Shown: positions 51,916-61,185, counted from the stretch's first letter. The stretch: DNA of 64,000 nucleotides from Paraburkholderia fungorum (GCF_003610895.1 NZ_MCAS01000028.1:1-64000); one strand, 5' to 3'. A program made the numbers and translations. Notes: generated by a model from the sequence alone, not told the origin.

Positions 51916-53637
51916 GTGTCACTTAAAAACCTCACCATCAAGACCAAGCTCGTTGCCGGTTTCGGCATGCTATCGCTCATCGTCGTCGCGGTTTCCGGCC
52001 TTTCCCTGAAAGCGCTGAGCGATTCGACCGATGGGTTTTCCGACTATGTACATGGCATCAACGCACGCGCTGACATGGTCGTGCAGGTTCGAACCGCCGT
52101 CGACCGCCGGGCGATCGCGGCGCGTAATCTCGTACTCGTCACCAAACCTCAGGACCTCGAAATAGAGAAAGCCGACGTAACGCGCGCGCACGAAGACGTG
52201 CAAGCCGATCTGAAAAAACTCAACGACATGAGTGCGAGTTCGACCGATACCTCGGAGAAAGCACGCAGCCTCATTGCGGAGATCAACCGGGTCGAAGCGG
52301 CGTATGGTCCGGTTGCCCTCAACATCGTCAATCTCGCGCTCACCAACAAGAAAGACGAGGCGATCGTCGAGATGGACGAGCATTGCCGGCCGTTGCTCGC
52401 CGCGCTGATTCGCTCGACCGACGCGTACGCCGACTACACGCGTTCACGTCAGGAGCAGCTGGTCAACGAATACACGGCGCATTACGAGAACCAGCGCAAT
52501 ATGCTGATCGCGATCTGCCTGATCGCGCTGGGGCTCGCCGTCACCGCATGCGTGGTGATCACGCGTGCTGTGACCGGGCCGCTGCGTTTTGCGATCGACG
52601 TCGCGCGCACCGTCTCGCAAGGCGATCTGCGCACGCAGATCACCGTCGACGGCCGCGACGAAACCAGCAAACTGCTGACCGCCCTGCGCGAAATGAACGA
52701 ACGGTTGACGGCGATCGTCGGACGCGTGCGCGACAGCAGCACCAGCATCGCCGGGGCGGCACGCCAGATCGCGGCGGGCAATATGGATCTGAGCCAGCGT
52801 ACCGAGCAGCAGGCGGCGTCGTTGCAGGAGACCGCTTCCAGCATGGAGGAACTCACCTCCACCGTTAAGCAGAACGCCGACAACGCGCAGCAAGGCAGCA
52901 CGCTGGCCGCGAATGCATCGTCGGTGGCACAAAAGGGGAGCGAGGTGGTCGGTCAGGTGGTGAGCACGATGCACGACATCAGCGACAGCTCGACCAAGAT
53001 CGCGGACATCACCGGCATCATCGAAGGCATTGCGTTCCAGACCAACATTCTGGCGCTGAACGCCGCCGTCGAAGCCGCGCGTGCGGGCGAACAGGGACGG
53101 GGGTTCGCGGTGGTCGCGAGCGAAGTCAGAAGCCTGGCGCAACGTTCATCGAGCGCGGCAAAGGAGATCAAGGATCTGATCGCTACCTCGGTGGGCAGGA
53201 TCCGCGATGGTTCGGCGCTTGCCGGTGAGGCGGGCAAGACGATGGCCGAAGTGACTCAAGCGGTCGCGCGCGTGACCGACATCATGTCGGAGATCGCGGC
53301 GGCATCCGCTGAACAGAGCCGTGGCATCGAGCAGGTCAATCTTGCGATTACCCAGATGGACAACGTCACGCAACAGAATGCGGCACTCGTGGAAGAAGCG
53401 GCGGCGGCTTCGCGGTCGATGGAAGACCAGGGGCAGCAGTTGAATGAAGCCGTGGCGTTTTTCCAGGTGAAGGACGCTGCGGCAACGGCTGCTCCGGTTC
53501 GGCGGGAAGCGCCGCGGCGCGAGGCTGCGCTTGCCGCTGCTCCGAGGCGCGTTGCACCGATTGCACCGATTGCGCCGATTGCGCCGATCGCCGCGCTCGC
53601 TACCGCGACTGCGGACGACGGGTGGGACAAGTTCTGA
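51916..53637 (+). CDS. Methyl-accepting chemotaxis protein with CheR-tether tail
   Basis: A 573-residue chemoreceptor: TM1 about 11-30, a four-helix-bundle sensor (about 35-188), TM2 about 191-212, HAMP, and the signalling hairpin IEGIAFQTNILALNAAVEAARAGEQGRGFAVVASEVRSLAQRS. Methylation helices QTASSMEELTSTVKQN are clear. The tail is a long Pro/Ala linker with an (API)4 repeat and ends DDGWDKF; W and F at these spacings match the NWETF-type pentapeptide that recruits CheR. GTG start, GGAG about eight bases ahead. Confidence 0.94.
   Translation: MSLKNLTIKTKLVAGFGMLSLIVVAVSGLSLKALSDSTDGFSDYVHGINARADMVVQVRTAVDRRAIAARNLVLVTKPQDLEIEKADVTRAHEDVQADLKKLNDMSASSTDTSEKARSLIAEINRVEAAYGPVALNIVNLALTNKKDEAIVEMDEHCRPLLAALIRSTDAYADYTRSRQEQLVNEYTAHYENQRNMLIAICLIALGLAVTACVVITRAVTGPLRFAIDVARTVSQGDLRTQITVDGRDETSKLLTALREMNERLTAIVGRVRDSSTSIAGAARQIAAGNMDLSQRTEQQAASLQETASSMEELTSTVKQNADNAQQGSTLAANASSVAQKGSEVVGQVVSTMHDISDSSTKIADITGIIEGIAFQTNILALNAAVEAARAGEQGRGFAVVASEVRSLAQRSSSAAKEIKDLIATSVGRIRDGSALAGEAGKTMAEVTQAVARVTDIMSEIAAASAEQSRGIEQVNLAITQMDNVTQQNAALVEEAAAASRSMEDQGQQLNEAVAFFQVKDAAATAAPVRREAPRREAALAAAPRRVAPIAPIAPIAPIAALATATADDGWDKF
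53554..53589 (+). repeat. 9-bp coding minisatellite (API)4
   Basis: Four in-frame copies of GCRCCGATY, each encoding Ala-Pro-Ile in the flexible tail of the chemoreceptor; slippage would change linker length without changing frame. Confidence 0.9.
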
Positions 53638-53667
53638 TCTCGGGCCGTTCTGAATCGTGAACGTGCC

Positions 53668-53698
53668 GCGCTCCCGCGTGCCAGGCACACGGGAGCGC
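53668..53698. terminator. Bidirectional hairpin between convergent genes
   Basis: GCGCTCCCG and GTGCC pair with GGCAC and CGGGAGCGC (14 bp with single mismatches), placed between the chemoreceptor and the convergent molybdenum hydroxylase genes. No T tract, but position suggests a shared terminator. Confidence 0.65.
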
Positions 53699-53737
53699 GA
53701 TTCGTCACGACGTGGGCCGTCGTCTTCGCTCAGTCCG

Positions 53738-55948
53738 TCAGGCGGTCTTTTCCGACGCTGCGGGGAACGGCAGGGACTGAATCCGCCTGCCGGTAGCCGC
53801 GAAGATCGCGTTCGCGACGGCCGGTCCGACCGGTGCGACACCGGGCTCGCCGACACCTGTCGGCGCTTCGCCCGACTGCACGATGTGCACTTCGACCTTG
53901 GGCATCTCGGCGATTCGCAGTACCTGGTAGCCGTCGAAGTTGTTCTGCTCGACCTTGCCGTCCTTCAGCGTGATCGCGCTGTGCAACGCCGCGCCCAGAC
54001 CGAAGCCGATGCCACCTTCCATCTGTGCGGCGATGATGTCGGGATTGATCGGCGTGCCGCAATCCACCGCACAGACGACGCGCTCCACCTTCACGTTGCC
54101 GTCCTTGTCGACGGAGACTTCCGCGACTTGCGCGACGAACGTCTGGAACGCCTCGGCCACCGCGATACCGCGTCCGCGGCCTTTCGGCAACGGTTTGGCC
54201 GGGTCCCAGCCCGCTTTCTGCGCGGCGAGTTCGAGCACGCCCCGCATGCGCGGTTCGTGTGCGAGCAGATCGCGGCGGAAGGCGAACGGATCCTTGCCCG
54301 CGGCATGTGCGGCTTCGTCGATAAACGCCTCGACCGCGAATGCCGTGTGCGAGCTGCCGACCACCCGCCACCACAACACGGGCACGCCGGTCTGCGTAGT
54401 CGTCAGTTCGACTGAGATGTTCGGAATCGCGTAGGCCACGTTGGCGGCCCCCTCGACGGACGTCGAGTCGATCCCGTTCTTGACCATGACGCTGGCGAAC
54501 GGCGTACCGGCCAGAATCGACTGACCGACGATGCGATGCCGCCAGCCGACGAGCTTGCCGTCGGCGCTCAGTCCTGCATCGAGTTTGTGGAAATACATCG
54601 GCCGGTAAAGACCGCCGTGGATGTCGTCCTCGCGAGTCCACTGCAGCTTGACCGGCGTGCCGTTCGCGCCCAGCGCCTTCGCGATCGACACGGCCTCGAC
54701 GATATAGTCCGACCGCGTGTTCGCGCGCCGCCCGAAGCTGCCGCCCGCATACAACGTGTGAATCTTCACCTGCTGCGGATCGAGCCCGGCCGTGTGCGCG
54801 GCGTTGCCCTGGTCGACGGTCTGAAACTGGTCGCCGGCCCAGATCTCGCAACTATCGGCGGTGAGCTTGACGACGGCGTCGAGCGGCTCCATGGGCGCGT
54901 GAGCGAGATACGGAAACGCGTAGGTGGCCGAGATTTTCTTCGCCGCGCCGGCGAGCGCCTGCGTCACATCGCCCTCCTTGCGGGCGGATGCGCCGGGCTG
55001 CTCGGCGAGCTGCCGGTACTCGGCCATGATCGCGTCCGAACTGCGCTTTTCGGCGGCCGAATCGTCCCATTCGACCTTCAGTGCATCGCGGCCCTGCTTC
55101 ACCGCCCAGAAACCCTTCCCGACAACCGCGACGCCACCCGGCACCTGCACGACCGAGACGACGCCGGGCACCGCTTTCGCAGCCGATGCATCGAACGATT
55201 TGACCGTTGCGCCGAAGAGCGGCGGGCGCTGCAACAGCGCGACGAGCATGCCGGGGAAGGTCACGTCGAGTGTGAACTGCGCGGTGCCGTTGGTTTTCGA
55301 CGGCACATCGACACGCGGCAGTTGATGGCCGATCAACCGGAAATCCTTCGGCGACTTGAGCGTGACCTTGTCCGGCACCGGCAAGCGAGCCGCGGCCGAC
55401 GCAAGCGATCCGTAGGTGGCGCTCCGGTTCGTGGCGGCGTGATGAACGCTACCGTCGAGCGTCGTCAGTTCGGACGCGGGCACCTGCCACTCTGCGGCGG
55501 CGGCGGAGACCAGCATCGCGCGCGCTTTCGCACCGGCGTCGCGCAATTGCATCCACGAGTTGGCCATTGCCGAGCTGCCGCCCGTGCCCTGGATCGTGCC
55601 GAACGCGAGATTCGCATAGCGCTTCGCATCGGCGGGCGCGCTTTCGACCCGTACGTCCTGCCAGTTCGCATCCAGTTCTTCCGCGACGATCGTCGCGATG
55701 CCGGTGTACGCGCCCTGGCCCATCTCGACGTGCTTCGCGATGACCGTGACGCTGTTGTCCGGCGCGACGCGCAGGAACGCATTGGGGGCGAACGTCGCGT
55801 CGGGCATGGTCGCGGCGAGCGCCCGGCGGCCCGTGCCCGCCCACTCGAAGCCGATGGTGAGACCGACTGCCGCGAAGGCGCCGGCCGCCTTCAGAAAAGT
55901 TCGGCGCGACGGGCGTACCGCATCCGTGAGATCGAGATCGGTCGTCAT
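53738..55948 (-). CDS. Molybdopterin-binding large subunit, xanthine dehydrogenase family
   Basis: A 736-residue subunit of the isoquinoline 1-oxidoreductase/aldehyde oxidase type (IorB-like). A twin-arginine signal (SRRTFLKAAGAF, residues 14-25) marks it for export with cofactor bound. Conserved blocks: KHVEMGQGAYTGIATIVAEEL, GGSSAMANSW, AGGSFGRRANTRSDY, LWWRVVGSSHTAFAVE and the terminal GEAPTGVGEPGVAPVGPA with the catalytic glutamate. Partner of the 2Fe-2S subunit two bases upstream. Substrate (aldehyde or N-heterocycle) not determined. Confidence 0.92.
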   Translation of the reverse strand: MTTDLDLTDAVRPSRRTFLKAAGAFAAVGLTIGFEWAGTGRRALAATMPDATFAPNAFLRVAPDNSVTVIAKHVEMGQGAYTGIATIVAEELDANWQDVRVESAPADAKRYANLAFGTIQGTGGSSAMANSWMQLRDAGAKARAMLVSAAAAEWQVPASELTTLDGSVHHAATNRSATYGSLASAAARLPVPDKVTLKSPKDFRLIGHQLPRVDVPSKTNGTAQFTLDVTFPGMLVALLQRPPLFGATVKSFDASAAKAVPGVVSVVQVPGGVAVVGKGFWAVKQGRDALKVEWDDSAAEKRSSDAIMAEYRQLAEQPGASARKEGDVTQALAGAAKKISATYAFPYLAHAPMEPLDAVVKLTADSCEIWAGDQFQTVDQGNAAHTAGLDPQQVKIHTLYAGGSFGRRANTRSDYIVEAVSIAKALGANGTPVKLQWTREDDIHGGLYRPMYFHKLDAGLSADGKLVGWRHRIVGQSILAGTPFASVMVKNGIDSTSVEGAANVAYAIPNISVELTTTQTGVPVLWWRVVGSSHTAFAVEAFIDEAAHAAGKDPFAFRRDLLAHEPRMRGVLELAAQKAGWDPAKPLPKGRGRGIAVAEAFQTFVAQVAEVSVDKDGNVKVERVVCAVDCGTPINPDIIAAQMEGGIGFGLGAALHSAITLKDGKVEQNNFDGYQVLRIAEMPKVEVHIVQSGEAPTGVGEPGVAPVGPAVANAIFAATGRRIQSLPFPAASEKTA

Positions 55949-55950
55949 GG

Positions 55951-56412
55951 TCAGGCCTTCAGGGTGGCAGCAGCTTCGTGGATGGCCGCGCGAATGCGGG
56001 TATAGGTCGCACAGCGGCAGAGATTGCCGTTCATCGCGGCGTCGATGTCGGCGTCGGTGGGCGTGGCGTTATGTTCGAGCAAGGCCGTCGCGGACATGAT
56101 CTGTCCGGACTGACAGTAGCCGCACTGCGGCACCTGCAGCTTGACCCATGCGGCCTGGATGGCTTTTGCGGGCCGGCTTTCGATGCCCTCGATGGTCGTG
56201 ATGCGCTTGCCCGCGATCGCCGCGAGCGGCAGCACGCACGAACGGGTGGCTTCGCCTTCCAGATGGACCGTGCAGGCGCCGCATTGCGCCATGCCGCAAC
56301 CGAACTTCGTGCCGTGCAGACCCGCGTCCTCGCGGATCGCCCAAAGGAGCGGCGTGGTGGGATCGGCGTCGAGCGTAATGTTCTTGCCGTTGAGGACAAA
56401 CGATGTAGACAT
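55951..56412 (-). CDS. 2Fe-2S small subunit, xanthine dehydrogenase family
   Basis: A 153-residue IorA-type subunit with two [2Fe-2S] clusters: plant-type ligands C39, C44, C47 and C59, and a second set C97, C100, C132 and C134 (QCGYCQSG, LCRCATY). It passes electrons from the molybdenum site to an acceptor, often a cytochrome c. AGAGG near the ATG at 56412 supports the start. Operon with the large subunit; divergent from the AraC gene. Confidence 0.94.
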   Translation of the reverse strand: MSTSFVLNGKNITLDADPTTPLLWAIREDAGLHGTKFGCGMAQCGACTVHLEGEATRSCVLPLAAIAGKRITTIEGIESRPAKAIQAAWVKLQVPQCGYCQSGQIMSATALLEHNATPTDADIDAAMNGNLCRCATYTRIRAAIHEAAATLKA

Positions 56413-56591
56413 GAACCTCTCCGTGGGGAAAGCCCGGACTTGGCGCCGGGTGTACGCGGCAGTGTGTACCGAGTGTCTGCCGTTGCCTTTACACAATCCT
56501 GCAAATTTATTGAACAATGCTGCAAATCCAGCAGGCCAACCGCGCTTGCCCGGCAGCGGTTGGGTATGCTCGATTCCGTCCACGGATTTCC

Positions 56592-57542
56592 ATGCGCATG
56601 AAACTGCACTCCTCAGACTCCGATCCTTCAGTGGCGCGCGAAACGGCGCGCTGCGAACTCGCCGCGCTCATCAGCCGCTTCGCGCCGACCGACGGTACGC
56701 ATCAGACGGCGATCCCGTCGCTGACGTTCTATCGCTACTCGCAGCCGGTGGATCTCGGCTGCGGCGTGACGAGCTCCGCATTCGTGTTCGCGGCGCAGGG
56801 CGCCAAGCGGGTCATGGTCGCGGGGCAGGCGTATGTCTACGATCATCTGCATTGCCTCGTGACGTCCGTCGATCTGCCGGTGATGTCGCAGGTGACGCGG
56901 GCGTCGCCCGACGCGCCTTATCTGTGTGTGAAGTTCACGCTCGATCCGCAACGGATCGTGGAATTAGCCACGCAACTGCGCCTGCCGGAACCGGACGCCG
57001 CGTCGGCGGGCGAAGGCATCGCGGTGGCGCCGCTGTCGGCACCGGTTTTCGATGCGGCACTGCGACTTGTGCGATTGCTCGATACTCCGGGTGACATTCC
57101 CGTACTCGCACCGCTCATCGAAAAGGAATTGCTCTACCGGCTGATGACGAGCGAGCAGGGGAAACGGCTACGCCACGTTGCGGTGAACGGCAGCCAGACG
57201 TTCCGGATCGCCCGGGCAATCGAGTGGATCCAGAATCACTACACCGAGCTTTTGCGCATGGAGACGCTGGCACAGGCGGTGAATATGAGCGTGTCGTCGC
57301 TCCATCATCACTTCAAGAACGTCACGACGCTGACTCCGCTGCAGTATCAGAAGCAACTGCGGCTACACGAGGCGCGGAGGTTGCTGCTCCGGCATAGCGG
57401 AGATGTCGGGTCGGTTGCGATCCGGGTCGGGTATGACAGTCCTTCGCAGTTCAGTCGCGAATATAGCCGGCACTTCGGCGCGCCGCCGCTTCGCGACATT
57501 GCGCAGTTGCGGCGTTTGGATGAGGTGGGATTTCGGGAGTAG
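56592..57542 (+). CDS. AraC-family transcriptional regulator
   Basis: A 316-residue AraC regulator with an N-terminal AraC_N-type sensing domain (about 30-190) and two helix-turn-helix motifs in the C-terminal 100 residues (METLAQAVNMSVSSLHHHFKNVT; VGSVAIRVGYDSPSQFSREYSRHFG). It is divergent from the molybdenum hydroxylase operon, a common pairing in which it acts as activator. The start could be 56592 or an ATG 25 codons upstream; GGA at suitable spacing favours 56592. Confidence 0.9.
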   Translation: MRMKLHSSDSDPSVARETARCELAALISRFAPTDGTHQTAIPSLTFYRYSQPVDLGCGVTSSAFVFAAQGAKRVMVAGQAYVYDHLHCLVTSVDLPVMSQVTRASPDAPYLCVKFTLDPQRIVELATQLRLPEPDAASAGEGIAVAPLSAPVFDAALRLVRLLDTPGDIPVLAPLIEKELLYRLMTSEQGKRLRHVAVNGSQTFRIARAIEWIQNHYTELLRMETLAQAVNMSVSSLHHHFKNVTTLTPLQYQKQLRLHEARRLLLRHSGDVGSVAIRVGYDSPSQFSREYSRHFGAPPLRDIAQLRRLDEVGFRE

Positions 57543-57596
57543 AGGCGAGTCGCATTCGCGACATCGTCTTCCAGGGGATTGGGTTTCGCTGGAAAT

Positions 57597-57633
57597 AAAA
57601 AACCCCGCGAGCCTTTCGGCTGCGGGGTTTTTG
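57597..57633. terminator. Rho-independent terminator between AraC gene and tRNA
   Basis: AAAACCCCGC/GCGGGGTTTT around a GAGCCTTTCGGCT loop that can itself pair. T runs on both strands, so it serves both the rightward araC-type gene and the leftward tRNA. Confidence 0.85.
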
Positions 57634-57653
57634 GACATCTCTGAACGTGATCC

Positions 57654-57729
<76 letters not shown>

Positions 57730-57741
57730 AATGTGCAAATT

Positions 57742-57772
57742 ATTCTAGCACAAGCATTTTCCGTTTTGCCAA
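57742..57772 (-). promoter_or_regulatory. tRNA promoter
   Basis: On the minus strand TTGGCA, a 19-base spacer, and extended -10 TGCTAGAAT ending 12 bases before the tRNA; the spacer is long but the extended -10 compensates. Confidence 0.55.
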
Positions 57773-57805
57773 GCCCCTCTGTGCGGCAAAACGACTGGCA
57801 AAACC

Positions 57806-58156
57806 TCACCTGGACGGCGCCCCAGCCAGCACCCAATCCACTACCGTGCGAATGTCCGCATCGCTCATTGATTGATGCGCGGGCATCGGAATCATGCCCC
57901 ATACGCCGGAGCCGCCGTCCTTCACCTTGCGCACCAGTTTTGCCGGCGCTTGCGCATCGCCCTTGTACTTTGCAGCGATCTGCTGGAACGACGGGCCGAC
58001 CAGTTTGCGGTCTACCGCGTGACATCCCATGCAGGCATTCGAGCTCGCAACGATCTGACCGCGCGGCGCATCGGCCGCACGCGCTGAAGCTGCGAATGCA
58101 CCGGTCAACACGCTAACCGTCAGCATCGCAGTCATGAAAGCAACGCCCTGCTTCAT
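57806..58156 (-). CDS. Small c-type cytochrome (c551/c552-like)
   Basis: A 116-residue periplasmic cytochrome c. Signal peptide ends near ARA/ADAP (residue 27); haem motif C42-MG-C45-H46 and axial methionine M91 (MIPMPAH) are clear. It is a class I electron carrier for a terminal oxidase or dehydrogenase. Its ATG overlaps the stop of the BON-domain gene (ATGA), an unusual partner. The molybdenum hydroxylase genes nearby could also use it (speculative). Confidence 0.93.
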   Translation of the reverse strand: MKQGVAFMTAMLTVSVLTGAFAASARAADAPRGQIVASSNACMGCHAVDRKLVGPSFQQIAAKYKGDAQAPAKLVRKVKDGGSGVWGMIPMPAHQSMSDADIRTVVDWVLAGAPSR

Positions 58157-58944
58157 GGCGTCGTCGCCTTCGGATTGCCCGGATGCACCGAGTTCGAATT
58201 GCTGACAGGCGCCGGCGCCTGCTGATCGAGCGGACGCGAGCTCACCGACGAATCGGGGATCGCACCCACGGTCGGCGCATTCGCATCAGGCTGCGAAGCA
58301 GCAGCCGGCGCGCTCGCCGCGGCAGCGGCGGCTGCCGCCTCCTGCGGCTGGATGTACTGGAACACCTTCACGACCTGCACCACGCCCGGCACGCGGCTCG
58401 CGACGTCGGCGCCACGATTGCCTTCGTCCATGGTGACGAGACCCATCAGATACACCGAGCCGCGCTCGGCCACGACCTTGAAGTTGTTCGCCGAAATGTT
58501 CTTCTCGGCGATCAAAGCGGTCTTTACGCGTGTCTCAAGATAAGTATCGTTGGTGCGCGACGAGAACGAACTGGCCGGCATGATCGCCAGTTCGTTGACG
58601 ATCGTATTGACGTTATTCAAGCCACGCACGATGGTCTCCGCCCGCTGCTTCGACACGTCCCCCGCGACTTCGCCCGTCAGCAGCACGCGGCGGTTGAACA
58701 CCGCCACGTTGACGTGCGCGTTGTCGGGCAAGTTCTGGCTGATCTGCGAGAGCGCCTTCACCTGCAACTCGCGATCCTCGGTCTGCGCGCCGAGCGTGCG
58801 CCGGTCGGTCGCCACCAGCGCGCCGCCGCCCGCCGCGCCGGCGACGGCCAGAAAGCAACCCTGCAACGTCGCGGACAGCCCCGCCGCGAACCCAACCACC
58901 AGCACGGTTCTCACCAGTGTCTTCTTGACGCGGAATACGCTCAT
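58153..58944 (-). CDS. BON-domain outer-membrane lipoprotein (DolP/YraP-like)
   Basis: A 263-residue lipoprotein with lipobox LQGC (C30) and two BON domains (about 55-120 and 132-205), the architecture of E. coli DolP (YraP), which supports outer-membrane integrity. The C-terminal 60 residues are a disordered Ala/Pro tail. The ATG at 58944 is used; a TTG one codon earlier is possible. The order diaA, BON lipoprotein matches the E. coli yra cluster. Confidence 0.92.
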   Translation of the reverse strand: MSVFRVKKTLVRTVLVVGFAAGLSATLQGCFLAVAGAAGGGALVATDRRTLGAQTEDRELQVKALSQISQNLPDNAHVNVAVFNRRVLLTGEVAGDVSKQRAETIVRGLNNVNTIVNELAIMPASSFSSRTNDTYLETRVKTALIAEKNISANNFKVVAERGSVYLMGLVTMDEGNRGADVASRVPGVVQVVKVFQYIQPQEAAAAAAAASAPAAASQPDANAPTVGAIPDSSVSSRPLDQQAPAPVSNSNSVHPGNPKATTP

Positions 58945-58970
58945 CAACTAGCTCTCCTTCGGAATCAATC

Positions 58971-59558
58971 TCAGTCTTCGCCCAGCAACATGGCATCGAT
59001 GCCGTCGCACAGACAATGGATGGTCAGCAAATGCACTTCCTGAATACGCGCGGTGCGATCGGACGGCACACAAATCTGGATATCTGTATCGCTCAGGACT
59101 TCCTGCACGCGACCGCCGCCCTTGCCGGTCAGCGCGACCACGATCATTTCGCGCTCGTGCGCGGCCTCGATCGCGGCCAGCACATTGGCGGAATTGCCGG
59201 ACGTGGTGATCGCCAGCAGCACGTCGCCGGGCTGGCCAAGCGCCCACACCTGCTTCGAAAAAATCTGCTCGAATGAGTAATCGTTGGCGATAGCGGTGAG
59301 CACGGACGTATCGGTGCTCAGCGCGATCGCCGGCAAACCGGGGCGCTCACGCTCGAAGCGGCCGATCAGTTCGGCGGCGAAATGTTGCGCATCGGCCGCC
59401 GAGCCGCCGTTGCCGCACGCAAGAATGCGGCTGCCGTTGGCGAGCGCGGCGAACATCGTGTCGATCGCTGCGGCGATCGGCATCGACAGGGTTTCGAGGG
59501 CTTCGAGTTTGACTGCCGCGCTGTCGCGGAAGTGTTGTTGAATGCGTTCGACTGACAT
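58971..59558 (-). CDS. diaA: DiaA-like SIS-domain protein
   Basis: A 195-residue SIS-domain protein of the GmhA/DiaA group. Blocks GNGGSAADAQHFAAEL, ALSTDTSVLTAIANDY and ITTSGNSANVLAAIEAA are typical. Genomic order (YraN, DiaA, BON lipoprotein) favours DiaA, the DnaA-binding initiation factor, over the heptose isomerase GmhA. The BON gene begins 26 bases downstream. Confidence 0.88.
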   Translation of the reverse strand: MSVERIQQHFRDSAAVKLEALETLSMPIAAAIDTMFAALANGSRILACGNGGSAADAQHFAAELIGRFERERPGLPAIALSTDTSVLTAIANDYSFEQIFSKQVWALGQPGDVLLAITTSGNSANVLAAIEAAHEREMIVVALTGKGGGRVQEVLSDTDIQICVPSDRTARIQEVHLLTIHCLCDGIDAMLLGED

Positions 59559-59691
59559 CGAGTCTCTGTTTTCTACCGCGAATGGACCGCAATGCGCGGC
59601 CGTGTTGTGAAGTCGTATTGCGAGCCGTACCGACGAGGCCCGTACGCGAGCGCAAGTTTATCTCACTCACGGGCGTTCGCCGCGCACCGCA

Positions 59692-60135
59692 TCAGACTTC
59701 GTCGGCACGAAAGGCATCGCGCAGCCATACGAGCCGGCCGGCTTCGAACGCAATCACGTCGAAACGGCACGCGGGCTCATCGTGCGAATGTTTGCAGCGG
59801 GTTGCCAGATAATGCCGCGCGGCACGCACGATACGCTGCTTCTTCTGCCACCCGATGCTTGCAGCCGCGCCGCCGTAATGCCGCTGCGCCCGCGCGCGAA
59901 CTTCGACGAACACCAGGGCGCCGTCACGCTCACGCATCACCAGATCGATCTCACCGCCCCTGCACAGCACATTGCGCGCGACGAAGCGCAAACGCTGCCG
60001 TTGCAAGAACTCCATCGCACGCGCTTCAAAAGCCGCGCCGACGAGTTTGGACCCGCCTGGTCCCGAAAAGTTGTGCGGCCGGATTGGGTGGCACAATGGC
60101 GGCCTCGTTCTGTCTGTCTGCGTCTTCTGCCTCAT
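59692..60135 (-). CDS. yraN: YraN/UPF0102 endonuclease-like protein
   Basis: A 147-residue member of the UPF0102 family with a restriction-endonuclease-like fold: CRGGEIDLVMRERDGALVFVEVRAR contains the E, D and E-x-K-like positions (the last is EVR here). Function unknown. The first ATG (60135) would overlap the divergent rsmI start codon; an in-frame TTG 13 codons later is an alternative. Cluster partner of diaA, 133 bases away. Confidence 0.85.
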   Translation of the reverse strand: MRQKTQTDRTRPPLCHPIRPHNFSGPGGSKLVGAAFEARAMEFLQRQRLRFVARNVLCRGGEIDLVMRERDGALVFVEVRARAQRHYGGAAASIGWQKKQRIVRAARHYLATRCKHSHDEPACRFDVIAFEAGRLVWLRDAFRADEV

Positions 60136-61012
60136 GACTCCTCTCTCCGAACTCGCGCAGGGGCAGCACTACCCTGCCGCCGCGCTGTATGTGGTGGCCA
60201 CGCCGATCGGCAACATCGCCGACGTGACGCTGCGTGCGTTGCATGTGCTCGGCCTGGTGGATCGCATCGCCGCCGAAGACACCCGCAACACAGGCCAATT
60301 GCTCGCGCGCTACGGCATCTCGAAACCGCTTGTCGCGGTCCATCAGCACAACGAGCGGGCCGCGGCGCTGCGCCTGATCGAACATCTGCAAGCGGGCGAA
60401 CGCGTAGCCTATGTGTCCGACGCGGGCACGCCCGGTATTTCGGACCCCGGCGCGAAACTCGTCGACGCAGTGCGCGAAGCCGGTTTCCCGGTAATCCCGC
60501 TGCCCGGCGCAAGCGCGCTCGCCACCGCGTTGAGCGCGGCCGGCGACTGGGTCGCAACGTTCTCGTTCCTTGGCTTCCTGCCACCGAAGGCGAAAGCACG
60601 CGCTGCGGCACTGCAAGCGCTCGCGAGCCATCCCCACGCAATGGTGTTCTACGAAGCGCCGCACCGGATCGTCGAAACAGTGCAGGCGTTGGCCGACGCA
60701 TTCGGTGGCGAGCGCAAGCTGTTGATCGCTCGCGAATTGACGAAGTTACATGAAGCGCTGCATTGCGGCACCCTGGCCGAAGGGCCAACGTGGCTTGCCG
60801 CCGATCCGAACCGGCAACGCGGTGAGTTCGTGCTGGTGGTAGAAGGCGCACAGCCGGAAGCCGCCGGTGAACACGATCACGACGCGTTGCTGGGCATCCT
60901 GCTGGAAGAATTGACGGTGAGCAGCGCGGCAAAAGTCGCGGCGGCCATCACCGGCGCTTCGCGTAACGCGCTCTACACGCGCGCGTTGGCGCTGAAGAAA
61001 GACGAGGAGTAA
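60134..61012 (+). CDS. rsmI: 16S rRNA 2'-O-methyltransferase (C1402)
   Basis: A 292-residue tetrapyrrole-methylase-fold enzyme that 2'-O-methylates C1402 of 16S rRNA in the decoding centre. Family blocks: LYVVATPIGNIADVTLRAL, AAEDTRNTGQLL, AYVSDAGTPGISDPG, PLPGASALATALSAAG, FLGFLPPKAKAR and FYEAPHRIVETV. The start at 60134 lies in a CATG shared with the divergent yraN. In E. coli the same genes are neighbours. Confidence 0.95.
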   Translation: MTPLSELAQGQHYPAAALYVVATPIGNIADVTLRALHVLGLVDRIAAEDTRNTGQLLARYGISKPLVAVHQHNERAAALRLIEHLQAGERVAYVSDAGTPGISDPGAKLVDAVREAGFPVIPLPGASALATALSAAGDWVATFSFLGFLPPKAKARAAALQALASHPHAMVFYEAPHRIVETVQALADAFGGERKLLIARELTKLHEALHCGTLAEGPTWLAADPNRQRGEFVLVVEGAQPEAAGEHDHDALLGILLEELTVSSAAKVAAAITGASRNALYTRALALKKDEE

Positions 61013-61147
61013 GGCAGACGGGAAGGAATGTCCGTCTGCGGAGACTGCCGACCGCGCTCGCTACGCGACCCAAAAAAGACCGGCGGCTGCGACCAGCGAG
61101 GGTCGATGAACCGAATGGACCGCAAAAAAAGGCCGCGCCATGAAAAA
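61013..61147. other. Intergenic region after rsmI
   Basis: A stretch with no visible gene, between rsmI and the leftward terminator of rlpA. Confidence 0.35.
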
Positions 61148-61185
61148 CACCCCAAAGATTGGATCAGCGTCCAACTTTTGGGGTG
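61148..61185 (-). terminator. Leftward terminator-like hairpin (CACCCCAAA element)
   Basis: CACCCCAAA/TTTGGGGTG plus TTGGA/TCCAA form a long interrupted stem. Read leftward, TTTTT follows, suiting termination of rlpA. The motif looks like a mobile or repeated element but no second copy is in the window. Confidence 0.6.

Noticed and set aside
54536..56005. 489-codon open frame antisense to the molybdenum hydroxylase genes
   Set aside because: Overlaps two well-supported genes on the other strand and resembles no protein.
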